The notes under the pieces were generated by a model. It saw nothing but the letters and a program-made list of their open reading frames with translations. It made no database searches and was not told where the DNA came from. Source: Vicinamibacterales bacterium (GTDB lineage Bacteria; Acidobacteriota; Vicinamibacteria; Vicinamibacterales; UBA2999). From it: 64,000 nt of DNA. The stretch covers positions 124,001-188,000 of the forward strand of contig JBAZYO010000009.1 of NCBI GenBank assembly GCA_041659285.1, written 5' to 3'. Each line of letters starts with the position of its first letter. The first letter of the stretch is position 1. The translations under genes and the position numbers were made by a program. Shown here one piece after another: positions 8,654-17,926 of the stretch.

Positions 8654-9904
8654 TTGAAACGCAGAATCCATCTCGTCGTGCTGTTGGCGTTGGTGTTGCT
8701 GCCGGTGCCGGCGTCTCTGCAGACTCGGCCGGGCGGGTTCGCGGCGGATCGCGCGGCGGTGATCGATCGCGGGCTGCAGCGCTACGTGGACGACAACCGC
8801 GTCGCCGGCGTCGTCGCCCTGGTGCTGCAGGACGGCAAGCCGGTGTACGAAAAGGCGTTCGGATGGGCCGACAAAGAAGCCGGGCGCCGGATGACCACCG
8901 ACACGATCTTCCGCATTGCCTCGCAGTCCAAGGCGCTGACCAGTGTCGCCGTCATGCAGCTCATCGAAGAAGGCCGCTTGTCACTCGGGAGGCGGGTCGC
9001 AGAGTTCATCCCCACCTTCGCGAAGACGACGGTCGCCACGGGTAAGAAGGGGGTCACGCTGATCACCGCGCCGGCCAAGCGCCCCATCACCATTCGTGAC
9101 CTGCTCACGCACACGGCCGGCATTTCTTACGGCACGGATTCGCTGGTGGCCCGTCTCTATGAAGCCAAGGGCCTCGGACCCGCAGCCGGCTTCGGCTGGT
9201 ATACCGCCGACAAGGACGAATCCGTCTGCACGACGATGGAGCGGCTGGGCACGTTGCCGTTCGTGGCGCAGCCCGGCGAGCAGTGGGTGTATGGCTACAA
9301 CACCGACATCCTCGGCTGCATCGTCGAGAAGATCTCCGGGATGCCGCTGGACGAGTACCTGCGAACGCGAATCACCACGCCACTCGGCCTGAAGGACACG
9401 GGGTTCTTCCTGCCAGTTGCCGACCGCGCGCGATTGTCGGCGGTCTACGCCGGCGGCGCCGGCGGCTACGTACGCGCGCCAGACGGCGCCCGCGGCCAGG
9501 GCCACTACGTGGACGGCCCGCGCAAGAACTTCGCCGGCGGCGCGGGCTTGCTGTCGACCGCTCACGACTACGCGCGCTTCCTCGAAGCCCTCCGGCTTGG
9601 CGGCACGCTCGACGGCGTGCGCCTGCTGTCGCCGCGCAGCGTGCGGCTGATGGCCACCAACCAGGTGGGCACCGTGCATTCGACGACGGGACTGGGCTTT
9701 GGACTTGGCTTCGAAACCGTTGACCGCTACGGGGCCAACGGGATGTCGGGCGAGGGTTCATTCGGCTGGGGCGGTGCCTACGGCTCGATGTATCGCGTCG
9801 ATCCCGAAGCGCGCCTGGTCATGGTGCTGATGATGCAGCTCCTGCCGAACGCCAGCGACATCCGCGAGGCATTCCCGAACCTGGTGTACCAGGCGCTGCA
9901 GTGA
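8654..9904 (+). CDS. Secreted serine hydrolase, class C beta-lactamase/esterase family
   Basis: 416 residues from a TTG start chosen because it opens a textbook signal peptide (MKRRIHLVVLLALVLLPVPA, cut near SLQ). The spacing to AGAGG just before it is poor, so start confidence is modest. The catalytic SxxK motif is SQSK in RIASQSKALTS (near residue 95). The second motif is YGYN (near 215) and the third-motif region is GWGGAYGS close to the end. Family members are beta-lactamases, D-Ala-D-Ala peptidases and esterases acting in the periplasm. Substrate cannot be told. Its stop overlaps the start of the next gene by 4 bases (GTGA). Confidence 0.9.
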   Translation: MKRRIHLVVLLALVLLPVPASLQTRPGGFAADRAAVIDRGLQRYVDDNRVAGVVALVLQDGKPVYEKAFGWADKEAGRRMTTDTIFRIASQSKALTSVAVMQLIEEGRLSLGRRVAEFIPTFAKTTVATGKKGVTLITAPAKRPITIRDLLTHTAGISYGTDSLVARLYEAKGLGPAAGFGWYTADKDESVCTTMERLGTLPFVAQPGEQWVYGYNTDILGCIVEKISGMPLDEYLRTRITTPLGLKDTGFFLPVADRARLSAVYAGGAGGYVRAPDGARGQGHYVDGPRKNFAGGAGLLSTAHDYARFLEALRLGGTLDGVRLLSPRSVRLMATNQVGTVHSTTGLGFGLGFETVDRYGANGMSGEGSFGWGGAYGSMYRVDPEARLVMVLMMQLLPNASDIREAFPNLVYQALQ

Positions 9905-10752
9905 CTATTGCTCGAATGTCCACCCAACCAGAAGCTGCCATCTTCTGCGATCTCGCCTTGTCGCGACGGCTCGAGCTGACCGAGGGCCGCAGCAACGCCG
10001 CGTTTGTCGAGACCCAGGCGAGGCAGGACCCCGCCTCCAGGGCCACGTGGACGGAGGTCGGCGGCACGCTGGCGATGTTTTCGGGCGTCGGGTCGCCGCT
10101 GACGCAGACCTTCGGCTTGGGCGTGACCACGGCCCTGACCGACCACGATCTCAATGCGCTCGAGAGCTTCTTCACCACGCGCGGCTCCGATGTCATCCAC
10201 GAAGTCAGCCCGCTGGCGGGTATCGGAGTGTTCGCCAAGCTGGCGCAGCGCGGATACCGGCCGGTCGAGCTGTCGAGCGTGATGTTCCGGCCGACTGGCG
10301 GCGACGTGGACGGGCGCGACGTGAATCCGCGGATTCGCGTGCGCATGATCGCCCCGGCGGAGGCCGCACTGTATGCATCCGTGTCGGCGCGCGGTTGGAG
10401 CGAATCAGCGGAGGTCCAGGCGTTCATCGACGGCTTCGCGCGCACCAGCGTCGAGTACGCCACGTGCATCGTCGCCGAGATCGACGACGCGGCGATTGCG
10501 ACGGCGGCGCTGTTTGCCTGGGACGGCGTCGGCCTGCTGGCGGGCGCCAGCACGGTGCCGGAGGGACGGCGGCAGGGCGCGCAGCAGGCCCTGCTCGACT
10601 GGCGCCTGCGGCAACTGGCGGCGCAAGGGTGCGACCTGGCCATGATCTGTGCAGCGCCCGGCAGCGCGTCGCAGCGGAATGCGGAAAGAAACGGCTTCCG
10701 GATTGCCTACACCCGCACCAAGTGGCAGCTCCAGAGGCTGGCGACCGAGTGA
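9901..10752 (+). CDS. GNAT family N-acetyltransferase
   Basis: 283 residues from GTG overlapping the upstream stop; an internal ATG five codons later (MSTQPE) is an alternative. The C-terminal half carries the acetyl-CoA site: strand GLLAGASTVPEGRRQGAQQALL (about residues 208-229, a variant of the R/QxxGxG/A loop), then DLAMICAAPGSASQRNAERNGF, typical of motif B. The N-terminal half (about 1-140) is a second, degenerate GNAT-like lobe without obvious motifs. It would transfer an acetyl group to an amine; the substrate is unknown. Overlap with the serine hydrolase gene suggests co-translation. Confidence 0.8.
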   Translation: MTIARMSTQPEAAIFCDLALSRRLELTEGRSNAAFVETQARQDPASRATWTEVGGTLAMFSGVGSPLTQTFGLGVTTALTDHDLNALESFFTTRGSDVIHEVSPLAGIGVFAKLAQRGYRPVELSSVMFRPTGGDVDGRDVNPRIRVRMIAPAEAALYASVSARGWSESAEVQAFIDGFARTSVEYATCIVAEIDDAAIATAALFAWDGVGLLAGASTVPEGRRQGAQQALLDWRLRQLAAQGCDLAMICAAPGSASQRNAERNGFRIAYTRTKWQLQRLATE

Positions 10753-10773
10753 CGGTTTCAGGCGGCACACCTC

Positions 10774-10779
10774 TATAAT
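10774..10779 (+). promoter_or_regulatory. Perfect -10 box of the Omp85-like gene
   Basis: TATAAT followed by 7 bases and the ATG at 10787. A transcript would start within a base or two of the ATG. Confidence 0.7.
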
Positions 10780-10786
10780 CACGGGG

Positions 10787-11956
10787 ATGTTCCGTGGCAC
10801 GGCCGCCCTCCTGCTCTCGACCCTGCTCAGCACACCAGCGGCTGCGCAGTCCACGCGCGTGGAGACCATCGCCGACCAGCAGGCCGAAAAGGCGAAGCGA
10901 CTGGGCGAGGAAGGCCCGTCGGACGCGGAGCGGGTCATCCGCCGCATCCTGATCTCGCCGCTGCTCAGCGGCGGCGACGGTGTCTACCCGTGGTTCGGCA
11001 GCGTCTTCGGCGGCGCCGGCATGGCGGCCGGCGCGGGCTATCTCAAGCGGCTGGAGAAGGCCGCCGCCATCAACCTGCTCGCCGGCGTGTCGGTGAACGG
11101 CTCGACGCTGTTCGAAACCCGGCTGGCGGCGCCCGAGCTGTGGCACGGGATGTTGCGGGTTGACGTCGGCGCGCAACGGCTCGAGGCCCGGGGCGTGTCG
11201 TTCTACGGCCTCGGCCCGTCATCGAACCAGGACGCGCGGGTGCGTTACCACTACCAGCCCACCGAGGCCGGCGGCAACGCGGCCCTCACACCGGCCAAGT
11301 GGCTGGCGTTCCAGGGCGGCTACTCGTTCGTGAGTCTCGATACGACGAGCGATGGTCCGGGCTCGCTCGCGAATGCCGGCCCCGGCCTCGGCGAGGGGTT
11401 GCGCTACCACGTCGTCCGCGCCGGGGCGGCCATCGACTGGCGGACGTCGCCGGGCTACAGCACGCGCGGCGGCTTCTATCGGGCGACGTGGGAACGGCAC
11501 CGCGAGATGAACGATCGTCCGTTCTCGTTTGATTCCCAGGAGTACGAAGTGGTGCAGCTGGTGCCGCTGCTGCGCGAGCAATTCGTGCTCGCGGGCCGCG
11601 GCGTGGTCACCCTGACCAACACCGACGCGGGCCACCAGGTGCCGGTGATGCTCGCCCCGTTCCTCGGCAGCGGCAGCACGCTGCGCAGCTTCGCGAACCG
11701 GCGATTCACCGATCGCAACCGCGTGCTGCTGACCGGCGAGTACCGCTGGCGGCCGTCGCGTTACCTCGACATGGCGATCTTTCTCGACGCCGGCCAGGTG
11801 GCGGCCGACCGGAAGCAGTTCCGCGCCGGTGACCTCGAGACCAGCTGGGGCCTCGGCGCCCGCTTCCACGGGCCGTTGTTCACCGCGTTGCGGGTGGAAG
11901 TGGCCCGCGGCCGCGAGGGTCTCGGGTTGATTTTCGCCGGCAGCCAGATTTTCTGA
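10787..11956 (+). CDS. Outer-membrane beta-barrel, Omp85/surface-antigen-like, no POTRA domains
   Basis: 389 residues. Signal peptide MFRGTAALLLSTLLSTPAAA, then a short charged helix (about 20-55) and alternating amphipathic strands to the end, finishing in the C-terminal aromatic typical of barrels (GSQIF). The FLGSGSTLRSFANRRFTDRN stretch and the following strand match the Bac_surface_Ag part of Omp85 proteins, including the conserved LRGF/LRSF-type motif of the barrel lid loop. The protein is far shorter than BamA/TamA and lacks POTRA repeats, so it resembles stand-alone barrels such as the patatin-associated ones. The stop is 2 bases before the next gene, so it probably heads an operon with the kinase-fold and PAP2 genes. 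Confidence 0.8.
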   Translation: MFRGTAALLLSTLLSTPAAAQSTRVETIADQQAEKAKRLGEEGPSDAERVIRRILISPLLSGGDGVYPWFGSVFGGAGMAAGAGYLKRLEKAAAINLLAGVSVNGSTLFETRLAAPELWHGMLRVDVGAQRLEARGVSFYGLGPSSNQDARVRYHYQPTEAGGNAALTPAKWLAFQGGYSFVSLDTTSDGPGSLANAGPGLGEGLRYHVVRAGAAIDWRTSPGYSTRGGFYRATWERHREMNDRPFSFDSQEYEVVQLVPLLREQFVLAGRGVVTLTNTDAGHQVPVMLAPFLGSGSTLRSFANRRFTDRNRVLLTGEYRWRPSRYLDMAIFLDAGQVAADRKQFRAGDLETSWGLGARFHGPLFTALRVEVARGREGLGLIFAGSQIF

Positions 11957-11958
11957 TC

Positions 11959-13596
11959 ATGACGCGCCCACGCATCACCCTGGCGTTGCTCGTCGTCACC
12001 GCGATCACCTGGACCGTGAGCGCGCAGTCGCGGCGTTTTTTTCCAGACGATCCAATCTGGCGCGAGCCGATCACGCAGGACGTGAAGAACGCGAAGCGCT
12101 ACGAGCCGGACCTGGCATACCAAACGCTCGAGAACCTGTTCTGGTTCCCCGGCGATCGCCAGGTGGGGCAGCGGGCGAAGAACCTCAACACCGTGGACGA
12201 AGTGCCGGACGGCCCGTTCTTCGTGAACCGCGCCGGACGCATGCCCTTGACGCCCGCGGAGGTGGCCCGCGCCGCCAACACCAGCGAAGGTCCCGCGCCC
12301 GGGCCGTGGACCGTGGTGTCGGCGAAGAGCGACGGCATCACGCCGGGCTTCACCATTCGCGACTCCGCCCGCCAGATCTGGTTCGTGAAGTTCGACCCGC
12401 CCGGCTGGCGCGCCATGGCGACCGGCAGCGAGATTGTCGCCGCCAAGCTGTTCTGGGCCGCCGGCTATCACACGGCCGAATACCACATCGCGCAGCTCAA
12501 GCCGGAGAACCTGTCGATTGACAAGGACACGCGCATCACGCCGTCCGGCGAGACGTCGCGGCCGATGCAGCACAGCGACCTCGCGTGGCTGCTGTCGCGC
12601 GCCGACGGCGACCCCGACGGCAGCTACCGCGTGATCCTCAGCAAGGCCACGCCCGGCCGTCCGGTCGGGCGCATCGGCTTCCACGGCACCCGCGCCGACG
12701 ACCCCAACGATGTCGTCCCGCACGAGCATCGTCGCGAGTTGCGCGGCTATTTCGTGTTCGCGGCATGGCTGAACCATGTGGACGCCAAGGGCATCAACTC
12801 GCTGTCGTCGCTCGTCACCGAGAACGGGCGCAGCTTCATCCGCCATTACCTGCTCGACTTCGGATCGGCGCTCGGCAGCGCCGCGGTCGGCCCGCGCGAG
12901 GGATGGGAAGGGTATGAGCCGCTCCTGGAACTGCCGGGCGACGTCGGCAAGCGCGTGCTGTCGTTCGGCTTCAAGATCCCTCGGTGGCGCACGCAGGACT
13001 ACTTCGAGTCGCCGAGCATCGGGCGGCTCCCGCGCGATCACTCGGAGTGGGATCCCGAGTCGTGGTGGCCGCACATCACGAACGCGGCGTTCCGGCACAT
13101 GCGCGCCGACGACACGTTCTGGGCGGCGACGAAACTGGCCGCCATCACCGACGAGATGATCAAGGCGGCCGTCACCGAAGGGCGGTTCGGCGACCCGGCG
13201 TCCGAGGCGTTCCTCGCGCAGGCGATCGCCGATCGGCGGCTGCGCATCCTGCAGGCGTTCCTGCCGAAGGTGAATCCGATCGTGGACCCGGCCCTCGACG
13301 CGCAGGGCCGGTTGACGTTCCGGAACGCGGCGGTAGACGCGGCCGTATCTGATCGTGTGCCCGGCTACCGGGCCCTGTGGTACGCGTTCGACAACGCCGC
13401 CGACAAGGCCACGCTGGTGGCGACGACGGAAGAAACCCAGAGCCCGCTGCCGATGCCGCCAATGCCGGCATCCGAGTTCATCAAGGTGGATATTGCGGCG
13501 GTGGGTGGTCCCGAAGCCTGGACCCGTCCCATTTCCGTGTATTTTCGAAGGAATTTGGCTGGTTGGACGCTGGTCGGGCTGGAACGGCTACCCTGA
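11959..13596 (+). CDS. Secreted protein with an atypical protein/lipid-kinase fold (kinase-like 1)
   Basis: 545 residues. Signal peptide MTRPRITLALLVVTAITWTV cut near SAQ. I see no named family, but the kinase landmarks are in order: a beta-3 lysine in IWFVKFDPP (K144), a helix-C glutamate in GSEIVAAKLFWAAGY (E158), the catalytic loop NHVDAKGIN (N272, D275, K277, N280) and the metal-binding HYLLDFGSALG (D300-F-G). Such spacing is known from HipA-, CotH-, Fam20- and PI3/4-kinase-like folds. The active site appears complete, yet the protein is exported, where ATP is not expected. It lies 2 bases after the barrel gene. Acting on envelope sugars, lipids or proteins is inference only. Confidence 0.7.
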   Translation: MTRPRITLALLVVTAITWTVSAQSRRFFPDDPIWREPITQDVKNAKRYEPDLAYQTLENLFWFPGDRQVGQRAKNLNTVDEVPDGPFFVNRAGRMPLTPAEVARAANTSEGPAPGPWTVVSAKSDGITPGFTIRDSARQIWFVKFDPPGWRAMATGSEIVAAKLFWAAGYHTAEYHIAQLKPENLSIDKDTRITPSGETSRPMQHSDLAWLLSRADGDPDGSYRVILSKATPGRPVGRIGFHGTRADDPNDVVPHEHRRELRGYFVFAAWLNHVDAKGINSLSSLVTENGRSFIRHYLLDFGSALGSAAVGPREGWEGYEPLLELPGDVGKRVLSFGFKIPRWRTQDYFESPSIGRLPRDHSEWDPESWWPHITNAAFRHMRADDTFWAATKLAAITDEMIKAAVTEGRFGDPASEAFLAQAIADRRLRILQAFLPKVNPIVDPALDAQGRLTFRNAAVDAAVSDRVPGYRALWYAFDNAADKATLVATTEETQSPLPMPPMPASEFIKVDIAAVGGPEAWTRPISVYFRRNLAGWTLVGLERLP

Positions 13597-13701
13597 TGCG
13601 GCGACCGGCCGATACGTTCTGAGAGGGCAAATTCGATGGGACCCGCAGGTTCCATGCGATACTCAAAGACCCGTTTCGTCCATTAAAAAGAGAGTTTTTT
13701 G

Positions 13702-14550
13702 ATGCGAATCCTGCGTTACGCCGCTTGCTCCGTGATTGCGTTGGCCCTGGCCACGCCGGCATTTGCCCAAGAGGTGGCGCCGGCCGATGCGGCCCGCGCC
13801 GCCGACACGGCGCCTGGCGCCGGCGATCAGCTCACGCCGCAGCTTCCCCGTCCCGGACTGCCGCTGCCGACCGGCCCTTTCGCTCCGCGCACGAGCAATG
13901 GCGAATCCGGCAACCTGTTCAAGCTGGTCGCCAGCGACTTCAGGCACTTCTTCAGCCGCGACACGGCGCACGTGATGGCCTACACGTCGATCGCCGCCGT
14001 TGCCACGGCCCCGTGGGACCGCGAGGGCGTGAACAATGGCTTCAACATTCCCACCACCCTCTTCGAGTCCGGCAACATCATGGGCGGCTTCGCATTCCAG
14101 GCGGTCGCGGGCTTTGCCGGCTACGGCGTCGGCAAAGCGTTCAAGAACGAGAAGATGGCAATGGTCGGACGCGACATCGTGCGCGCGCAGATCCTCTCGC
14201 AGGTCCTTGTGCAGGGTGTGAAGGTCACGATTCACCGCCAGCGTCCCGACGGAAGCAACAACCTGTCGTTCCCTTCGGGCCACTCGGCCAGCGCGTTCGC
14301 CACGGCGGCCGTCCTGCATCGGCACTACGGTTGGAAGGCCGGCGTGCCGGCGTATGCATTCGGCTCGTACGTGGCCCTCGCCCGCATGGCCTGGAACCGC
14401 CACCACGCCACCGACGTCGTGATGGGCGCCGGCTTCGGCCTCGCCGCGGCCCGCACGGTCACCATGAACGTGCGCGGCAGCAAGTTCGCCCTCGGCGTAC
14501 AGCCCCAGGCAGGCGGCGCCTCGATCAACTTCACCAAGATCTACCAGTAG
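13702..14550 (+). CDS. PAP2-family phosphatase, exported or membrane-bound
   Basis: 282 residues from the ATG at 13702; a TTG one codon earlier is less likely. Signal-like N-terminus MRILRYAACSVIALALATPA. All three phosphatase motifs are present: K174-x6-RP (KVTIHRQRP), PSGH (191-194) and ARMAWNRHHATD, where R228, H234 and D238 match the SRx5Hx3D motif although the first Ser is Ala. PAP2 enzymes remove phosphate from lipid phosphates such as undecaprenyl-PP or phosphatidic acid, at the periplasmic side. Lying between two kinase-fold genes, it could reverse or complement their reaction (inference). Confidence 0.9.
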   Translation: MRILRYAACSVIALALATPAFAQEVAPADAARAADTAPGAGDQLTPQLPRPGLPLPTGPFAPRTSNGESGNLFKLVASDFRHFFSRDTAHVMAYTSIAAVATAPWDREGVNNGFNIPTTLFESGNIMGGFAFQAVAGFAGYGVGKAFKNEKMAMVGRDIVRAQILSQVLVQGVKVTIHRQRPDGSNNLSFPSGHSASAFATAAVLHRHYGWKAGVPAYAFGSYVALARMAWNRHHATDVVMGAGFGLAAARTVTMNVRGSKFALGVQPQAGGASINFTKIYQ

Positions 14551-14560
14551 TCCTCACGCC

Positions 14561-15403
14561 ATGAGGGGGGCCGACGTTCTCGTCGCCGTCCTGCTCTCGG
14601 GTTCGCTACTCGTCCCCCTTCCGTCCGTCGCGCAGCCGGCTTCGCCGCCGGCTGCCGCCGCGCTCACGCGCGAGCAGATGCGCGACTTCCTGCTCACGGC
14701 GAAGATCACCCGCTCACGCGACATCGGCAAGGGCGTCACCAGCCCCAAGCGCCTCACGCTGACCGACGGCACGCTGACCCACGACGCCGCGTTTCAAGCA
14801 GTGGACCTGCGGCAAACGGTGGCCAACCTGACGGGCGGCGGCCGGAACGCCGCGGTCGAGATGAACTTCGTTGACGCCTATCGCTACAACCTGGGCGCGT
14901 ATGCGATCGCGGAGATGCTGGGTCTCGATCACATGATGCCGGTGCACGTGGAACGCCGGTGGGCGGGCAAGAGCGGGTCACTCAGCTGGTGGGTGGACAC
15001 CCTGATGGATGAGGGTGAGCGGCTGAAAAAGAAGATCCCGCCGCCCAACGCCACGGACTGGAACCAGCAGATGTACCGCATGCGCGTGTTTGCGGCGCTC
15101 ACCCGCGACACCGACCGCAACCTGGGCAACGTGCTGATCACGCCGGAGTGGAAGGTGATGATGATCGACTTCACCCGCGCCTTCCGCTTGCAGACGGAAC
15201 TGCTCTACGCCAAGGATCTGGCCAAAATCGATCGCGCATTGCTGCCCCGGATTGAGGCCCTGAGCAGGGACGGCATCAAGCAGGCGGCGCGTGACTCCCT
15301 CACGACATCGGAGATCGAAGCCGTGCTCAAGCGCCGCGATGTGATTGTGGCGCACTTCAAGAAGCTGATCGCGGACCTCGGCGAAAACGCAGTCCTGTAC
15401 TAG
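14561..15403 (+). CDS. Secreted protein with an atypical kinase fold (kinase-like 2)
   Basis: 280 residues with a signal peptide (about 1-24, cut near VAQ). The N-lobe glycine/lysine pattern is weak. The middle part FVDAYRYNLGAYAIAEMLGL then HMMPVHVERRW resembles the helix-C region of Fam20/PI4K-like kinases (an acidic residue, then A-Y-x-L-x-x-L-L-G-L and a VP..V.R strand). The catalytic loop is TRDTDRNLGN (D185, N190), and the metal aspartate follows in KVMMIDFTRAF (D203). It is shorter than kinase-like 1 and not obviously its duplicate. It starts 10 bases after the PAP2 gene. Whether it is active, and on what, is unknown. Confidence 0.65.
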   Translation: MRGADVLVAVLLSGSLLVPLPSVAQPASPPAAAALTREQMRDFLLTAKITRSRDIGKGVTSPKRLTLTDGTLTHDAAFQAVDLRQTVANLTGGGRNAAVEMNFVDAYRYNLGAYAIAEMLGLDHMMPVHVERRWAGKSGSLSWWVDTLMDEGERLKKKIPPPNATDWNQQMYRMRVFAALTRDTDRNLGNVLITPEWKVMMIDFTRAFRLQTELLYAKDLAKIDRALLPRIEALSRDGIKQAARDSLTTSEIEAVLKRRDVIVAHFKKLIADLGENAVLY

Positions 15404-15428
15404 GGATCATCCCTTTCTGCTTCCCGCG

Positions 15429-17897
15429 CTATCTGACCGTCGTCGGTGGCCGCCGATGGCGCGTGGCGCGCTCGTAGGCCGCCGCCAGTTCCAGCAATCG
15501 CCTGTCATCCCACATCCTGCCCAGCAGCGAGATGCCCACCGGGTAGCGTCCGCCGACGAAGCCGGCGGGCACGGTCACCTGCGGCAGTCCGGTGGCGGCG
15601 CTTTCCTCACACGTGCCAGGTTCCGATCCGTAGCGCTCGAGGCCGCCTTCGTGCGTGTGCGGGCGCGCCTGGTTGGCGGGGAACAGGATGGCGTCGATCT
15701 TCTGCCGATCCATCAGGTCCACGAAGATCTGCCGGAACGTCTCGCGGCCGGCCAGGAAGCGGCGCGTGGCCTGATCGAGCTCCGCGCCGGTGGGCGCAGG
15801 GGCGAGTGCGCCTTCGAACCGCCGCGCGCTCACGGGCGCCAGCTTGCCAGAGGCCAGCAGGTCCTGGATGGTCAGCACCTTGTCGCCGGGCCTGGCGCCG
15901 CGCGACAGGTACGCCGTCCATGCCGCGCGCAGCGATCCCGGCGCCGCCCCGCGCGCCGCCGCATACTTCGCGTCGTAATCGGGAATGGCGACGTCAACCA
16001 CCACGGCACCGGCGGACTGCAACTCCTTGATGACGCGCTCCATGTTGGCCGCCACTTCCCGCTCGCCGGTAAAGCCGACAAACCGCTGGCGGAGCGCGCC
16101 GATGCGCTTGCCCTTGAGCGACGCCGCATCGAGGCCCTGGGCGAACGATCCGGAGATGTGCGATGCCGCCGCGGCCGTGACCGGGTCCTCGGGGTCCGCG
16201 CCGGTCACCAGATCGAGGGCCAGGGCCACGTCACGCACCGACTTCGCCATCGGTCCCACCGCATCGTTGAAGGTGTTGAGCGGCATGACGCCGGCACGGC
16301 TGGTCAAACCGCGCGTTACACGGATGGTAGCCAGCGAGGCGAAGGCACTGGGGTTCGAGAGCGAATTGCAGGTGTCGGTGCCGAACCCGAGCGCGGCCAG
16401 GCTGGCGGCCACCGCGGTGGCACTGCCGCCGCTCGATCCAGCGGTGCTCAGCGACGGATCGTAGGCGTTGCCGACCGTGCCGCCGACCGAGCTGATGCCA
16501 AAGTCGCCGAAGGGAAACTCATCGAGGTTGGCCTTGCCGAGCACGACCGCTCCGCCCTGCTTCATGCCGGCCGCCACCCGTGAATCCAGGCGTGGCCGGT
16601 GGTCGAGCAGCGCGAGCGAGCCGCCCGTGCTTGGCAGCTCCGTGGCGTCGATGTTGTCCTTGAACACCACCGGGACGCCATGGAACGGGCTGCGGACGCG
16701 GCCGGCTGCTCGCTCGGCATCCCGCTCGCGCGCATCGGCAATGGCGCGCGGATTGATCGACAGCACCGCGCGGAACGCCGGCCCGTGCCGGTCGTAGAGT
16801 GTCAGCCGCGCCAGGTACTCGCGGGTGATGTCTTCCGAGGTGATGAGGTTCCGCGTCATCGCGTCCTGCAGTTCCGACACGGTCTTCTCGAACACGGTGA
16901 ACGCCGCCGGCGCCGGCGCGCTCGCCGGCCAATTCACGATCTGCGATCGCTGGAGGGCCGTCAGGCCGCGCAGGTCCGGCTCCTTGACCAGTTGCTTCGC
17001 CATCTCGGTGACGCGCGCAATCTCGGAGCCCGCCGCCGGAACCTTTGCGTCGGCGCCGGCATAGACCGCCTCGCCGGTGACCAGCGCGTCCTTGATCGGA
17101 ATGGGATAGCCACCGCGAGGGTCGTAGACCTCGCTCAGCCCTTTCACGACGAACGTCACGAGCGCGGCGGTCTGGCCCGGACGCAGCCGCAGCGTGAACA
17201 CGTAGCCAATGTGCGACGTGTCGAAACCCGGCCACACGCCGTCAAACGGATCGCCATACATGTCGCCCACCGACGTGAGTGGGCCGCGCCGCGTGCCAAG
17301 GACATGGGCCGAGGGCCCATGGGCCGAAGGGCCGTCCATCGGATTGTCGGCGGCCTTCGCGTTCTGCATCACGGTGACGAAGCTGTCAGCCATGTCGATC
17401 TGCCGGTCGCCGCTCGAGGTCGTGGCCACCGCCACCCGCCCGCCATCCTCATAGGCGCCAACCGCGCCGCCCCAGGCGACCCGGACAATGCGATCTTCGG
17501 AGGCCGTGTTGGTGAAGGCGTCGAAATACCTGAGATAGGCGGTGTCTTTAGTGGTCGTGATGGCGCGCGAGGCGAGGATGCCCTCGCTCAGCACCGGCAT
17601 GACCGAATCGAAGCGGCCGCCGCCGTCGTGGTGCAGGCCGAAGCCGTGCAGGTAATGATTGCTGATCAGCAACGTGTTGTCGGGGCGGCGCACTTGGAGC
17701 TTCAGGTAGCCGAAGCCGTTGAACGGGTTGGCGCGGCCGCCGGTGGCAATGCCGCCGCTGTCTTGCGCCCACGGCGAGGTGTCCTGGATGTCCCAGAACT
17801 GCCCGTCACCGGACGGCACGCGCGTCACGGCGCCAGCCGTCATCACGCAAAGCGCGGCACCGGTCACTGCGGTCGCCAAAGCCTTGAGAGTTCTCAT
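15429..17897 (-). CDS. Secreted amidase-signature hydrolase with N-terminal extra domain
   Basis: 822 residues; signal peptide MRTLKALATAVTGAALCVMT. Residues about 30-320 form a beta-rich domain that I do not recognise (starts SGDGQFWDIQDTSPWAQ). The amidase-signature domain follows: catalytic Lys in GVPVVFKDNID (about K413), cis-Ser in STAGSSGGSATA (near 480) and the nucleophile region GTDTCNSLSNPS (near 507, where GTDTGGS is more usual but CNS variants exist). The enzyme should cleave amide bonds, releasing ammonia or amines, outside the cytoplasm. It is convergent with kinase-like 2 (25 bases apart) and divergent from the TolB-amidohydrolase (35 bases apart). Confidence 0.88.
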   Translation of the reverse strand: MRTLKALATAVTGAALCVMTAGAVTRVPSGDGQFWDIQDTSPWAQDSGGIATGGRANPFNGFGYLKLQVRRPDNTLLISNHYLHGFGLHHDGGGRFDSVMPVLSEGILASRAITTTKDTAYLRYFDAFTNTASEDRIVRVAWGGAVGAYEDGGRVAVATTSSGDRQIDMADSFVTVMQNAKAADNPMDGPSAHGPSAHVLGTRRGPLTSVGDMYGDPFDGVWPGFDTSHIGYVFTLRLRPGQTAALVTFVVKGLSEVYDPRGGYPIPIKDALVTGEAVYAGADAKVPAAGSEIARVTEMAKQLVKEPDLRGLTALQRSQIVNWPASAPAPAAFTVFEKTVSELQDAMTRNLITSEDITREYLARLTLYDRHGPAFRAVLSINPRAIADARERDAERAAGRVRSPFHGVPVVFKDNIDATELPSTGGSLALLDHRPRLDSRVAAGMKQGGAVVLGKANLDEFPFGDFGISSVGGTVGNAYDPSLSTAGSSGGSATAVAASLAALGFGTDTCNSLSNPSAFASLATIRVTRGLTSRAGVMPLNTFNDAVGPMAKSVRDVALALDLVTGADPEDPVTAAAASHISGSFAQGLDAASLKGKRIGALRQRFVGFTGEREVAANMERVIKELQSAGAVVVDVAIPDYDAKYAAARGAAPGSLRAAWTAYLSRGARPGDKVLTIQDLLASGKLAPVSARRFEGALAPAPTGAELDQATRRFLAGRETFRQIFVDLMDRQKIDAILFPANQARPHTHEGGLERYGSEPGTCEESAATGLPQVTVPAGFVGGRYPVGISLLGRMWDDRRLLELAAAYERATRHRRPPTTVR

Positions 17898-17904
17898 GGC
17901 GCGA

Positions 17905-17910
17905 AGTATA
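17905..17910 (-). promoter_or_regulatory. -10 box of the amidase gene
   Basis: TATACT on the minus strand, 7 bases before the ATG at 17897. It mirrors the TATACT box of the divergent gene at 17921. Confidence 0.65.
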
Positions 17911-17920
17911 TCGAGGCCCC

Positions 17921-17926
17921 TATACT
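17921..17926 (+). promoter_or_regulatory. -10 box of the TolB-amidohydrolase gene
   Basis: TATACT, 6 bases before the ATG at 17933. Only 10 bases separate it from the opposing TATACT, so the two promoters overlap. Confidence 0.65.

Noticed and set aside
6566..8671. 701-residue minus-strand frame across pntAB
   Set aside because: It is antisense to two fully conserved genes and rich in His/Arg/Asp as expected for an antisense shadow in GC-rich DNA.
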